Shown here in pieces: positions 46,082 through 57,754 of a stretch of DNA of 64,000 nucleotides (positions within the stretch are counted from its first letter, which is position 1; each line of letters starts with the position of its first letter). Source of the stretch: Populus alba (lineage: Eukaryota > Streptophyta > Magnoliopsida > Malpighiales > Salicaceae); NCBI RefSeq assembly GCF_005239225.2, contig NC_133296.1, positions 14,384,001 to 14,448,000 on the forward strand. Reading direction: 5' to 3'. The notes under the pieces are model-generated. The model saw nothing but the letters and a program-made list of their open reading frames with translations. It ran no database searches and was not told the origin of the DNA. The translations under genes were made by a program, and so were the position numbers.

Positions 46082-48317
46082 ATGTCTAGCGCCGTTGAGA
46101 TAAACATAGATGTAATCTCGATTCCGAGAGATCACATGGAAAATGAAATGATAGATAGTCAGTTACATGATTGTGTGAAGCAGGACAATCCTGAGGCCTT
46201 GAAAAGACGTGTCCAGCAACGTTCAGCGGAGAAGCTAGTGACACCCTGCGGAATACACTGCTCCACGTAGCTGTAAGCAATGGAAGTGACAATATTACAT
46301 CTTATCTGGTTAAAGAGTTTCCTTCTCTAATCACCATGGCAAACAGCCAGAAGGACACAATCCTTCATCTTGCTGCCAGAGAAGGGAAGGCAAGTCGTCC
46401 AATTAAATGTCTTGCGGAATCGAATCCGAGCTTGATGAGGAAGAAAAAATACAAAGGGAAACACTCCTTTGCATGATGCAGTGATCAAGGGCAACAAAGA
46501 ACTTGCCATTTTCCTAGTTTCCAAAGATCCAGAAGTGGCCTATTACAACAACAAGATTGGCAGGTCTCCTTTATATCTGGCAGTTGAGAATGACAATAAA
46601 GAACGGGATACTTGATGATCTCTTGTATTTGGGAGCTTCGATTCCTATAACAAGAGTAGATGGTGATGCCCTACCAAAACGAAAGTCCCCTGTTCATGCT
46701 GCCATCGAGCAACGTAGCATAGGTGATCACAATGTCTATACTCACTAGAAAATGATTTCCATGCAAACAATTGTTGCTAACCTATCATCTTTATATTCAT
46801 TTGAAAGATTTTGTTTTTGATTTTGAGATCTATTGGAGAAAAATTGCAAAAGCAAAGCCAGAGCTATTATGTCTCACTGACGAAGAGTTGGGGAATTCAC
46901 TGCATTATGCATCATCCATATGTTTTCTGGAAGGAGTTCGATTCCTATTTAAGAAGTTTCTCGATGGTGCTTATGAAACAAATAGTGAAGGCAACTATCC
47001 TATCCATGTTGCATGCAAAAATGAATCTGTTGATTTAGTGAAGGAATTTCTTGATATTTTCCATATCCTAAAGAATTCCTCAATAAAAAAGGGCAGAATA
47101 TTCTTCATGTAGCGGCTGAAAATGGACAGGGCAAATGTGGTAAGGTACATAGTCGGAAACGATCAGAAGAATATCGTAGAACCACTGCTAAATGAGATGG
47201 ATGAGGATGGGAATACACCTTTGCATTTGGCAGCACAACATGGTCAATCCATAGCTGCATTTGCTCTTGTGCGTGACAAACGCGTTGAAAATTTTATTGT
47301 TAACAATGAAAATTTTACACCATATGATGTTGCGAAACAACAATCTAAAATGGCTGTAGACCAATATGAAAAAACAGATGAAATGGTATGCTATTTGATC
47401 ATCATTTATCGAGGCTACAAAAGTACATATTTTAAGAGTATTATTTATTTAATATTTTGGTTTCTGGGCTTCCTCTTTGTTGCCAGCTTGCTAAGGAACG
47501 AGAGCAGTTTGATTCAAAGAACAGTATTCCTGCGGATGAGATCCAGGTATGAGAGTTCTGTTGAAAAACAATGTTGTTACATTTTAAGTAGACAAGGATT
47601 CCATTTCACTAAAGGATATCATATTTACATAATAAAGGATGATGTCATGAAAAAATGGAAACAGAGTATATAACTTAACACTCTTAAAAGCTGACTGAAA
47701 TTCAGGACTAAAATCGTATCCTTAAACCTCAATTAGCTGTTGGGTTGAGTGGTTCTCTGATATACTCAATCATCCTTTGTCAGAAGAGCTCATGTCATGT
47801 AATTTGTACAATTATCTGCTCCGCGTTGCTTCATGATTTCTGTCTTCATTCCTCAGATCGAAGTTAATGCAGAAGATGTGAAGGATGGAAAGAAGAATTC
47901 TCTACAACAGAAAAGGCGACTGGTTCTCAAGGAAAGGTACAAGTTTACATTGACTACACAAAATCGAGGTTAATTATCTCTTCTAAGCTCAAAGAACTAC
48001 TTTCCAAACATGGGCTGATCATCAGTTTCAGTGGCTTATATTGTTGGCTAGCCATAGCACAAAAGGAAAGAAGGAAAGAAAGAAAAAAGAGGTAGCTCTA
48101 TTCATTAACTTAAAATTATGTTTTTTTACAGGATAAAGCAGTTGATTCAAAGGACTACAAGCTAATTGATTATTATGGAACGGTAATATTACACATCTTC
48201 TTTCCTATATTTTTTCTAGTCATCCCTATTCTTTTGAACATCTACTTGAAGGCCGATTAATATATATTCTATACAATTATTTTCAAAATTCAGAAATTAT
48301 TCCAGAATCGTGCTTGT

Positions 48318-48357
<40 letters not shown>

Positions 48358-49110
48358 TTCAAGGCCAACGCTTTTGCATGCGATTGAGGAAGTGCCAGAA
48401 ACTCATTATTATGAAGTTTGTTTCCCCTTGCTATGCAGATGACAACATTATCTATCTTATACTTCCATGCCCGCCCTAAGAAATCCCGATATGATGAGCG
48501 TTTCACTAGTACTCAAGGCAAGCCGCCAAGGAAACAGGAAACAAGGATCAGGATACAGAATCTTCTTGTTGTAGCGGTGCTTGTTGCTGGTGTAACCTTT
48601 GCGGGTGCTATACAGATGCCACAACAAAAGGATAAAAATAACAGCACTGAATTTAACAGCACTGCCTTGGACAGTTCTACTGTTCCATCTCTTTTGGATG
48701 GTTATTTATGTCTTGATGTGTGGGCTTTAAATTCCTCTGTGGTGGCAGCTATAATCCTTCTTTGGACACACTTGAATGATGTCAAGTTTGCACCATTTGC
48801 AGTGAGGTTTTCATCGTTAATGGTGGGTGGGTCTATTTACATGATGTGCTTGTCATTCTTTTTTGCTGTGACCATAGCATTATGGGGTGGATCCACTTAT
48901 GGGTTGTTCGATACCATCCTTATAGTGGTGGGGATCGTGTTTTTCCTTTCTCAAACATTGCTATATATTCTATGGATTCTTCAACCATCCGTCAATCAAA
49001 TTATTGAAGGAAATCTCTCGCATTATGTCTACTACATCTCGTTCATGTTTGTCTACAATTGGAGGTGCCTGACTGATAGTCTTCGTGATCTCTGGACAAA
49101 GCCCAAGTAA
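46082..49110 (+). pseudogene. Ankyrin-PGG gene 4, pseudogene with several frameshifts
   Basis: All six exon positions of gene 2 are present: 46082-46722, 46828-47385, 47487-47546, 47857-47936, 48132-48182 and 48439-49110. Exon 1 loses a G at 'ccctgcggaatac' (near 46251), then gains single A's near 46446 and 46597. Exon 2 is shifted near 47055 and 47133. Exon 4 is 80 nt instead of 87. The acceptor before exon 2 is 'ttttgag' instead of 'ttttcag'. The last exon remains open for 224 codons with the PGG-type membrane domain (LLVVAVLVAGVTFAGA). The middle of exon 1 resembles gene 1 while its ends, upstream region and all later parts resemble gene 2. It cannot encode a full protein. Confidence 0.93.
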
Positions 49111-49439
49111 CCATCCAGGTTGATCTTCATCAACAGATGTCATGATTTTGTGGGATGGCCTTTTAAAAAAAAAAAAAGGTTTGGGATGAAAAGGCATCTT
49201 CGAATATTGTGTGTCTAGATGTTGTAATAATAATTTGAACTTGTAATATCTTTTGAGTTTCCAGTTGAATTAATGAATTGAATGTGTTCTATCAATATGT
49301 TATCATAAATGAATAAATTTTAAGAGAAAATTGTCAATAAGTTGAGTTAAAGCAAATTTAAAATGACTCCATTAAAGCAAATCTAATTTAATTTTTTTTT
49401 AATTGATATGCTATTTAAGTTCTTATATTAAAAGAAAAA
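49111..49439. other. 3' flank of pseudogene 4
   Basis: Matches 14261-14599 closely, including 'ccaggttgatcttcatcaac' and 'gaataaattttaagag'. Ends where the Copia LTR begins. Confidence 0.7.
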
Positions 49440-50657
49440 AAAAAGAAAAACAAATAGCCAAAGTGTAATGTGAAGATCACGTTCATGTTTTGAATGGAAT
49501 TATGTATTAACTTATTAGTTAGCCAACCTTATACAATAGTGATTAAGCCTATTAATATTTCCTTGATATATATATCCTATAATATGCCCCCTCAAGATGA
49601 GGGTAAAGAATCGACTCAAAGATTGAATCGAAAAGCAGTAAAAGAAGCAGTAGGAAGTGACTTAGTAAAAACATTTACAAGTTGATCCTAAGAAAAGATA
49701 AAATGAATCTGAATTTCCTTCTTGGCAACCCTATCACATACAAAATAATAATCAACCTCAACATGTTTAGTACGAGCATGAAAGATAGGATTAATAGGCA
49801 AATAAGTAGCATCGAGATTATCACATCAAAGTGTCTAAGCAGAACTAGGAGTAATCTGCAGATCTAATAATAAATACAAAAGTCATATAACCTCAACAAC
49901 GCCATCTATTAAGGCTTTATACTTGGCCTCGGTAGAAGAACAAGCAATCGTGTGTTGCTTACTTGATTTCTATGAAATCAGTATATGACCAAAAAAACAA
50001 GGTAACCATCCATAGACTTGTAATTATCAATACTACCAACCCAGTTTGCATCCGTAAAATCATGTAAAGCAACGGAGTAACTATGAGTGATATGTAAGTC
50101 ATGAGAAACCATACCCCGAAGATAATGCAGAATGTGTTTAACAACAACCCAATGGGAATCTGTAGGAGCATCCATAAACTAACAGACTTTGTTAACAGTA
50201 AAACAAATGTTTGGTCTCGTAAAAATGAGATATTGAAGAGCACCAATGATTTGACAAAACCATGTAGGATCACAAAATAAGCAATCGAGCATCATTGTAA
50301 CTTTAGAGGTAGAAATAGGAGTATCAACAGGTTTAAATGATGTCATACCAGCTTGAGTAAGTATATCAAGAATATACTTATCCTATCGTAGAATAGACTC
50401 ATACTAGTGGATTAAACCTTAATTCCCAAAAAATAATGAATAGCTCCTAAATCTCAAAGCTTAAACTCTAAACTCAGTAACTATATCAGTTTTTGAAGCA
50501 GAACGAAGTTGCTGCCTATAAGCAAGATATTATCGACATAAACTAGAAGGTAAAAGAGATCAACATCATCGGACAAGATAAATAATAATGTGCCAAACTT
50601 TGAACCATGGAAGCCAAAAGAGAACATATAATCACTCAGATGAGAGTACTATACTAG
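49440..50657 (-). mobile_element. Old Copia element, piece 1: LTR, RNase H and end of RT
   Basis: On the minus strand: RT remnants YMFSFGFHGSKFGTLLF and LLVYVDNILL (YVDD changed to YVDN, near 50530-50560), RNase H remnants VALHDFTDANWVGSIDNYKS (near 50070) and a conserved end, then the purine tract TTGAGGGGG (near 49585) and an LTR running to about 49440. Frameshifts and stops are frequent. The same family as the young Copia at 36510-41323, with the same junction GAGGGGGC/ATATTATAG. Its host insertion is shared with 14600-14830. Confidence 0.85.
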
Positions 50658-52984
50658 TTTATGTCGTGATCACTCAGATGAGTGTTTGTTTCCGATCTTA
50701 ACCGTTCAAAATTTATACAACATCTAGACGAACAACATATCAAAAAGCCAGACCAATCCAATGGTGAAAAGATGATATAACAGCCAACAAACGAGGTTGT
50801 CTTGAAGGGTGATTTTCCAGAAATGTTCCTCCGGCAACCCTCAAACAAAGTCTATTATTGACAATTCCTCCGATTAGAATGTAGGTGACATTGAGCATAA
50901 AAATATATAACCAAAACACAACCTAAGCCAACAGTGGAAAGCCAAGATATGGCTGCCGAAGTTCCTGCCTTGTTGCCATCCCAAAACCCATAGTTTCAAA
51001 TCAACTTATTCCTTCTATATTTTTCTGCAATTCAAGCCATTATCATGCAATTAATCTCGAAATTCACAAGAACAATTATTCCCCCAAAATATTTACATGA
51101 ACCCTATAATTTTAAACTTGGAGGTTTTCTTCTTCTCATGCAAGAACAAGAGAGAAAAACAAAATTACTAAAGGGTATGTTGCTTACCTTTGCTACCTTA
51201 ATTTATTTCAATGAATTCTTGCAAAAATCTACAAAACTCATGTCTTCCTCTTTCAAGTTTCAGCTCCTACTCTTTGTTTTTCCCAAGCTTTATAACTCTT
51301 TAAGTATGGTCACTTGATTTGTTTTCTTGGATATAATCCTCTGAAGAACGCTCCCTTTTTATTTAACTTGAAGAAATGGAGAGGAGATGAAGAAAATGGG
51401 AGAAAAATGGTCTCCCTCCTATTTTCTCCTTTTGCAGAGAACATGAGATGTGTTTAAAAAAGGAGAGGGGGGTATTGTTTTATATAAAATTACCAAAATG
51501 CCCTTATTAATGTCCCTCGTGTCATCTTCTTCAATTTACCCGATTTTAAGTACTCTCATAGAGCCTTCCTAAACTCCAATTGACATAAAATTTTAACCTA
51601 AGATAAACCAATAATTCTAAAGATTCCTTATACAATTTCAGCCCGATCCAACGATTGGATTGAGATATATTATTGATACCATAAAACTAGACAATCAGTT
51701 TCTTTTACGCTAAACTCTGAATTTCATGCATTACTTTATTTACTTAGATTTATCATGACATTTCCCTTAATTATGCTCAATAAATTCAATATTACAACAT
51801 TTATCACTAATTTGTTGAAATAAGTTTTTTTTTTTTATCAGGGTTTACATATCTTCTCGTTTTTTCTTATTCTTTTATCCAATGAAACTCGTCACTGGTT
51901 TCACCAACGTTACGAGTTTTAAACTGAAAATCATGACTCTCATTTTGAATTCAACGATCCCTTTAAATTTGTTTATGGAGATTATTATCTCTCACATAAC
52001 ACATTTATTATAATTCCTACTATTTATTCATTTATTTCATACCAAATCTCCATTACTCATCAAGAGTCATTACTTCGATCCTATGTTTTTTTTTAATTAC
52101 GAGGGTTTACATAATTTCCATCTAATATTTCTGAATTTATTGTTCCGGGAATCACTAAACATTTCCTTCCTCTCTTTTTTCATTCCATAAATTTCAACAA
52201 CATCCTTATTTTTAAGGCCGGAGAACTAATTCTTTCAAAATGTCAATCCCCATTTCATTAACACCCTCAATCATTCTTCATTCATAATATCATCATAACA
52301 TTAATTCCCAAAACTTGGAAGGTAATACCGACACAAATGAATCTCATTAGTGTCATTAGTCGCCCTTACCAGGACCAAATAATCAAGTTCATTGTAAATG
52401 CCGACATCAACGCGACCAATTAATATCATTAACTATTTCCAACCTAAAATAGTTAATCAATTTTCCATAACACCTTGGATTATTTATTGGAATGTTGATG
52501 TCAAAGATTCTTGACATCATTAGCTTCCACATCAGCTAATCAAGTTTCATATGATTGTTGATATCAACGTCACCTATTAATATCATTAACTATTCTTAAC
52601 CTAAATAGTTAATCAAGTTCAGTATCTCTTATTTTATGGAATGATCATGCCAATGTTAGTAAACTTTACTAACATCATTAGCCTCTCATGCTCTAGACCG
52701 GCTAATCAAATTCAAGAAGCGATCATCAATAAAGTCCATTTATATAGCTCATGTTTTTTATCAAATCAATTAATCAAGTCTAATTTCATTTTTCACTTAT
52801 TTCACCTTATTTTTTCTCTTCATGGCTTCACCCATAGATATAAAATCCAAGAATTGAACAGATTACCAAAATTATTGTAATTTAAAAAGTATAGGTATAG
52901 AACACCTACCTGTTTTTTTTCTACTAAATTTTGCTTAATATTAATTTGTATTTTTATACCATAAAGATACAAACCCGGTATTAA
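50658..52984. mobile_element. Unclassified insertion in the old Copia, LTR-like
   Basis: It separates the Copia integrase end (CLCF motif near 52990) from the RT motif WYTRLND-equivalent (near 50655), and about 1.2 kb of Copia pol that should lie between is absent. The insert has no convincing coding frame. It starts near a repeated 'atcactcagatgag' (50631 and 50669) and holds a degenerate tandem area at 52320-52700, where 'catcattag' and 'taatcaagtt' alternate at intervals of roughly 100 bp. Size and composition fit a solo LTR, but terminal TG/CA and target duplications were not resolved. Confidence 0.5.
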
Positions 52985-53774
52985 AATACTCGGTTTTCGT
53001 CAAAGCAAAGACACCTAAAGGTACTCAAGAAATCATAATCAGGAGTACGATTAAATAGACACTTAAATGGGGATTGATTTTGAAGAACAAGAATAGGCAT
53101 ACGATTGATAAGATACACCAATGATTCAAACATATAATTCCAAAACCATAATAGGACATTACATTATCCTAAGAGGGTAAGGCCAGTTTTGACAATATGT
53201 CAGTGGTAACGTTCAATAGTGTCATTTTGCTCATGAGAATGAGGACAAATTAAATGGTGATGAATACTGATAGTTTGAAAGAAACTTTTTAACTTGTGAT
53301 ATTCATCACCTCAATCAGTTTGAACATATTTAATTTTTCATGAAAGAAACTTGCCTAACGGATAAGCTTGACATTGAACAAGAGAACATCTAGAGGTACA
53401 AGCTATTTTATTTTTGGAAACTAAAAAATTAAAAACATGGAAGTAAGATGACCCAATTGACGATGCGAGATATCAGCAAATGTAGAGATGCAAGAAGACC
53501 AGTAAGCCTGAGGGATTGCATGGTAGAAGACTCAAATAGAACATAGAAACCATTGTTACTTTGACCCAAAAGAAGTATTGCCTTGGTGGTGAGATCTTTT
53601 ATATAAAACATAGAAGCATGAAATTCAAAATAGACATTATAATCACGATAAAGTTTATGAACATAAAATAAAGGTTTTATAATATGAGGCACATGAAAAA
53701 CAATAGATAAGGCAAAAGTGTGTTTTGGGGTATGTAACATGGTATGTCTAATATTGGATATGGAAATGCCTTTT
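52985..53774 (-). mobile_element. Old Copia element, piece 2: integrase region
   Basis: Minus-strand reading gives VPHIIKPLFYVHKLYRD and VYFEFHASMFYIKDLT (53690-53580), then integrase debris around 53400-53200 including a CDKT/HEQNDTIER-type motif near 53225, and ESLVYLINRMPILVLQNQSP (near 53100) up to CLCF. Each matches the corresponding part of the young Copia at 38050-38970. Stops and frameshifts throughout. Confidence 0.82.
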
Positions 53775-53779
53775 ATCAT

Positions 53780-55035
53780 TGTCGCACGTGTGCGACGGCG
53801 CGGCGATCGTCCACCCCCAACCCTTCATGAGGGTGTGGTATGTTGTCTATTTGGCATGGAAAATATGGTGAGACAAGGAGTTCTTTGTCTCTAAGGTAAA
53901 AAATGGACAGGGAGTCGCCACATAGTATTCTGGTTACTAGGAACCTTAACTAGTCTTTAGAGATCGGGTACGGAAACTGGTTGCGTAAAGGGAAGGTATT
54001 AGCACCCCAACTACGCCCTACCTAAGGTAAGCTGCATTGTTTTAATGTCTGATAAAATCTAAGGTCGTGTTGTGGTTTTTTATTGTTCGGAATACGCATT
54101 ACATGTAATGTCATACCCCAGGTTCTATTGTCCAAAAAAAAAGAATTAAATATCCAGAATATGCATTACGTGTAAAGTCATACCCCGGATACTAAGAGCC
54201 AAACAAAATAAAATTTTTGTTGTTTTTGAAATATTGGCCAATATTCTCTTGATTTTAATAAACTGGTTATTAAAGCCAAAATGCATGCTAAAACATTTTT
54301 TTTGTGTATGAAAAAATACAATATGAATTTTTAGCTTTCAGACACTTGGCCGTATGCACAAAAACATTCTTCTTCTTCACTCTCTCTCCCTTCTCTTCTG
54401 CTTTCTTCTCTATGTCTCTCCCTCTCTTCTCTTCTTCTTTCTTTGCTCTCCCTTCTCTTATCTTCCCCCTCTCTCGGGTCTCCTCCCTTTTCTTTTTGAG
54501 CGATTGTCACCGGCTATTTATAGCCAGTGAACAGTAACATAAGAGTTGATTTCTGCCTAAATTGTTGCCTAATTATAAGAAAAAACGTCCCCTGCCTAAC
54601 ATTGCCTAACATGCCTAATATGACAAAAAAATTTTGTTTTATTATATATAATAATAAATATTTATATAGGTAAAATTAAAAACTCAAATCAGTATTAGAA
54701 AAAGCCCGACTCAACCGCTAAAAATCAATTTTAATTACCGAAAATTATGTCGAAACATAAAAAACTTTCAGTGGGTATCAACCCGATGAACCGGGTTTTG
54801 ACCACAAAATAACAGTTTTTACCCAAAATGACCTGAAACTCATTTTTCATCCTGGTCGACATGGTTTGACCCGGTGAACTCTGTTTTGATGGAAAGATGC
54901 GGTTGACTCGAGAAAAAAATTATTCTTTTGAAATTTAAACTTTTTTTTTATTATTTTTTGGATTTTTTATAAATAATAATAGAAATAAAATAACATTCAA
55001 GAAAAACTTGGTGAATCCAAAATTGGGTTACAACA
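53780..55035 (-). repeat. LTR of the gag-only element (3' LTR on the minus strand)
   Basis: Plus strand begins TGTCGCACGTGTGCGACGG, a short palindrome, and ends GGGTTACAACA. Differs from the other LTR at a few sites, for example 'cacatagtattc' against 'cacctagtattc' and 'ttagcacccc' against 'ttagaacccc'. Contains a CT-rich stretch and a TATA-like 'tatttatagccagtg' near 54513. Confidence 0.95.
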
Positions 55036-55050
55036 GTTGCCCCCCTCTTT
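55036..55050 (-). other. Polypurine tract of the gag-only element
   Basis: On the minus strand AAAGAGGGGGGCAAC immediately precedes the LTR start TGTTGTAACCC, as expected for the plus-strand primer. Confidence 0.85.
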
Positions 55051-55245
55051 ACAATGCTTACGGAGCAAAGATTTGTGCATAGTAAGTGTTGTAAAGAAAA
55101 AATAACATTGGTCTTCCGAAACTGGTCGTCTCAAAATTTGATTGACCTAAAACTTCAACCGGACCCAAAGTCCTGTGTATGGTTGGGCTAAACTGAGATT
55201 CCTTTCGCCAATCCCCTTTAACCAGAAAAAAAAGGAAAGAATGTG

Positions 55246-55860
55246 AAGTGTGGTCTCATTGTAATGGGTGACCTACCCAGATATAAAACATGGAGAATTG
55301 GTCGCATTGTAATGGGTGACCTACCCAGAAAAATGTTGGTGAGGGCTCAAAGGCGCACTCAAAAGGAGGTAGGGTTACAAAACGCTCTACCTGACTGGTG
55401 GTGGCTCAAAGGCACACTTGGAATGAGTTGAGGGCTCAAAGGCACACTTAAAAGGAGGTAGGGTTAGAAAACGCACTACCTAAGGGATGAGGGCTCAAAG
55501 GCGCACTCAATAATGGAGGTAAGGGCTCAAAGGCGCACTCAAAAGGAGGTAGGGTTAGAAAATGCACTACCAAAGGGATGGGGGCTCAAAGGCGCACTCA
55601 AAATGGAGGTGAGGGCTCAAAGGCGCACTCAAAAAGAGGTAGGGTTAGAAAACGCACTACCAAAGGGATGAGGGCTCAAAGGCGCACTCAAAATGGAGGT
55701 GAGGGCTCAAAGGCGCACTCAAAAGGAGGTAGGGTTAGAAAACGCACTACCAAAGGGATGAGGGCTCAAAGGCGCACTTAAAAGGAGGTGAGAGCTCAAA
55801 GGCGTACTCAAAAGGAGGTAGGGTTAGAAAACGCACTACCAAAGGGATGATGTTGAAACA
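55246..55860. repeat. Tandem repeats in the gag-only element, main unit 90 bp
   Basis: First a doublet of about 56 bp ('cattgtaatgggtgacctac' at 55258 and 55304). Then a composite unit built from 'gagggctcaaaggcgcactc', 'aaaaggaggtagggttag' and 'aaaacgcactaccaaaggga' recurs at about 55487, 55577, 55667 and 55757. Because 90 is divisible by three, one frame stays open across it, but its codons have no other support. Confidence 0.93.
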
Positions 55861-57754
55861 ATGATTGTCAATGTTGAAAAGCAAATGCATTATGATTGAT
55901 ATGCATGTATACTTACCTGAGAAATATAGGCCCCCATTTCTTCATGGTGTCTTTCTTTTCTCTTAAAAGTTGTAGTATTGGTAGTAAACTTCGATGGCTT
56001 TTCCACTTCTACTTACTCGGGTTGCATATTGTGATCTTGACCTCTGGGAAGGGTTTGATGTCATTATACATCTTTGTCCTTCACCCTTTATCTCAAGAGT
56101 TGCCAATTTTGCCCGACATTTTCCTTAGAAAAAGAATCATGGAGCCAGCCCTACCATGTGTGTTTGATTGCCTCCCAGCTTGATCATGCCCCCTAAGTGT
56201 TCAACTTGGATTTAGTTTGGGGTGAGGATATGTGAAAGTAAGTTTGAGTTTTTTTGTACAATGAATGTTTTCATGCAAAATTTTTGGAACTTCCAAGTTA
56301 TTCCAATCACAAAAATGATTTTGATATTGGTTCAAAACAAACTTGTTCTAAAAAATTCAAGTGATTCCTATGGACAGGTTTCTTGAAGTGATGAAAGCTT
56401 TTTGCTTTTGTTTAAAGATGAAGGTGACATCTAGTTGATCACAAAAGGTTTAAATGTCAATTTGAGGGTTATTAAGAACCGAATTGATTCAAAGCATTTA
56501 TTTTATTTGCATGAATAATGATTTGACTCGCACGAGAAAGCACTGCATACCAATCTAGATTGCTTGCCTTTGATCAGAAAGGGCTTTATTAGGTATGTAA
56601 TGTAGGCTTTGGCTATTGGTTACGAAGAAAATGGATATGTTGCAGGCTCAAAAAGTGTTTAAGGGATTTCAAGACTAGGGATCACTTGTGCTTGTTTCCT
56701 GACCTTTTGTCTTTTGGATTTGTTTTTTTTCCAAAATAGTCTTCATGCCCCCTAGTGTGGGGTTTGGGCTTTTCTCTTTGTTTTCTCCGTTTTTGTTTGG
56801 TTGAGAACAATCATATCAGTTGTTTTTATGAGAAGCTCAAATCTTTTAACCAATCGCAGTATTTATCTTCACTGTTTCATTTGGATGATAATGAAAGAAT
56901 AAACATTACATGATCAATTCCAACACCCATCTTCACTGCTTTGTCTGGATGGTAAAAACAACAAACTCTCTTATTTTGCCCCCAGTGTGGGGTGTGATCC
57001 TAGTCAAGGTTATTTCCAAAAAACGCTACTAAGCTCAACATGGGACTGCAAAGGATATATTTCAGTCTTGTGAAAGGATTACCAAAGATGGCCTTTCCTC
57101 ATCTCAAATGCACTGCAGTGAGGATCGATAGGTCTTGCTTTCATGCGCGTATGCAAAGTGATTTATTCAGTCAAATAAAACTCAGCTTTTGAGTCACTTC
57201 ATAGTGTTGTTTGTCTTTATTGTCTTTTTTTCTTTCAAGTTTTCTAGGTATATGTGTACCTATTTAAGGAATCACTTGAATTTTCAAAATGCATTTGTTT
57301 TGGACAAATATCAACACGATTTTTTTTGTACTCACTTTGGAGGTCCCAAAATATCCTTGAAAACATATGAGATTAATGTATGGGTTTGGAAGAAAGGAAC
57401 ACTAAAGGATTCTTCATGTTGTAGTGTTGTGAGCAAAGTTGCGCTCAAAATGTTATTTACATGTAATAACAACAAAGAAGAGTGTGATGTGAACACAAGA
57501 AAACACATGATCTTATTTCACAAGAGAAGCTCATTAACAGAGAAAGTCTTATTCAAAAGCATTAACAAAAGGAAATAACAAGGCAGGCTTCATTCCTCTA
57601 TTTTGGCGAATCTATTCATAGGCTAAACTCTTCTTAAAAGCTTTGCATAGAGGACTCAAAGACAATGCGGAACAACACCCCGGTCAAAAATTCAAGCTAT
57701 CATGCTGGACCATTGATGCTTTCCAATTCCCCAAACATTCCATCCTAATATGCT
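55861..57754. other. Non-coding internal part of the gag-only element
   Basis: Sequence of balanced composition between the tandem repeats and gag, the place where an autonomous element would have protease to integrase. No RT, RNase H or integrase motif is visible in any frame. The phrase 'cttcactg' + 'ttggatggta' recurs at 56866-56890 and 56932-56955. Confidence 0.6.

Noticed and set aside
55578..55781. Repetitive open frame with KAHSK/RRTQ units
   Set aside because: It exists only because the tandem unit is 90 bp. No start context, no flanking coding sequence.
57189..57578. 129-codon plus-strand frame inside the gag-only element
   Set aside because: Opposite to gag, low complexity, no family resemblance, no splice or promoter support.
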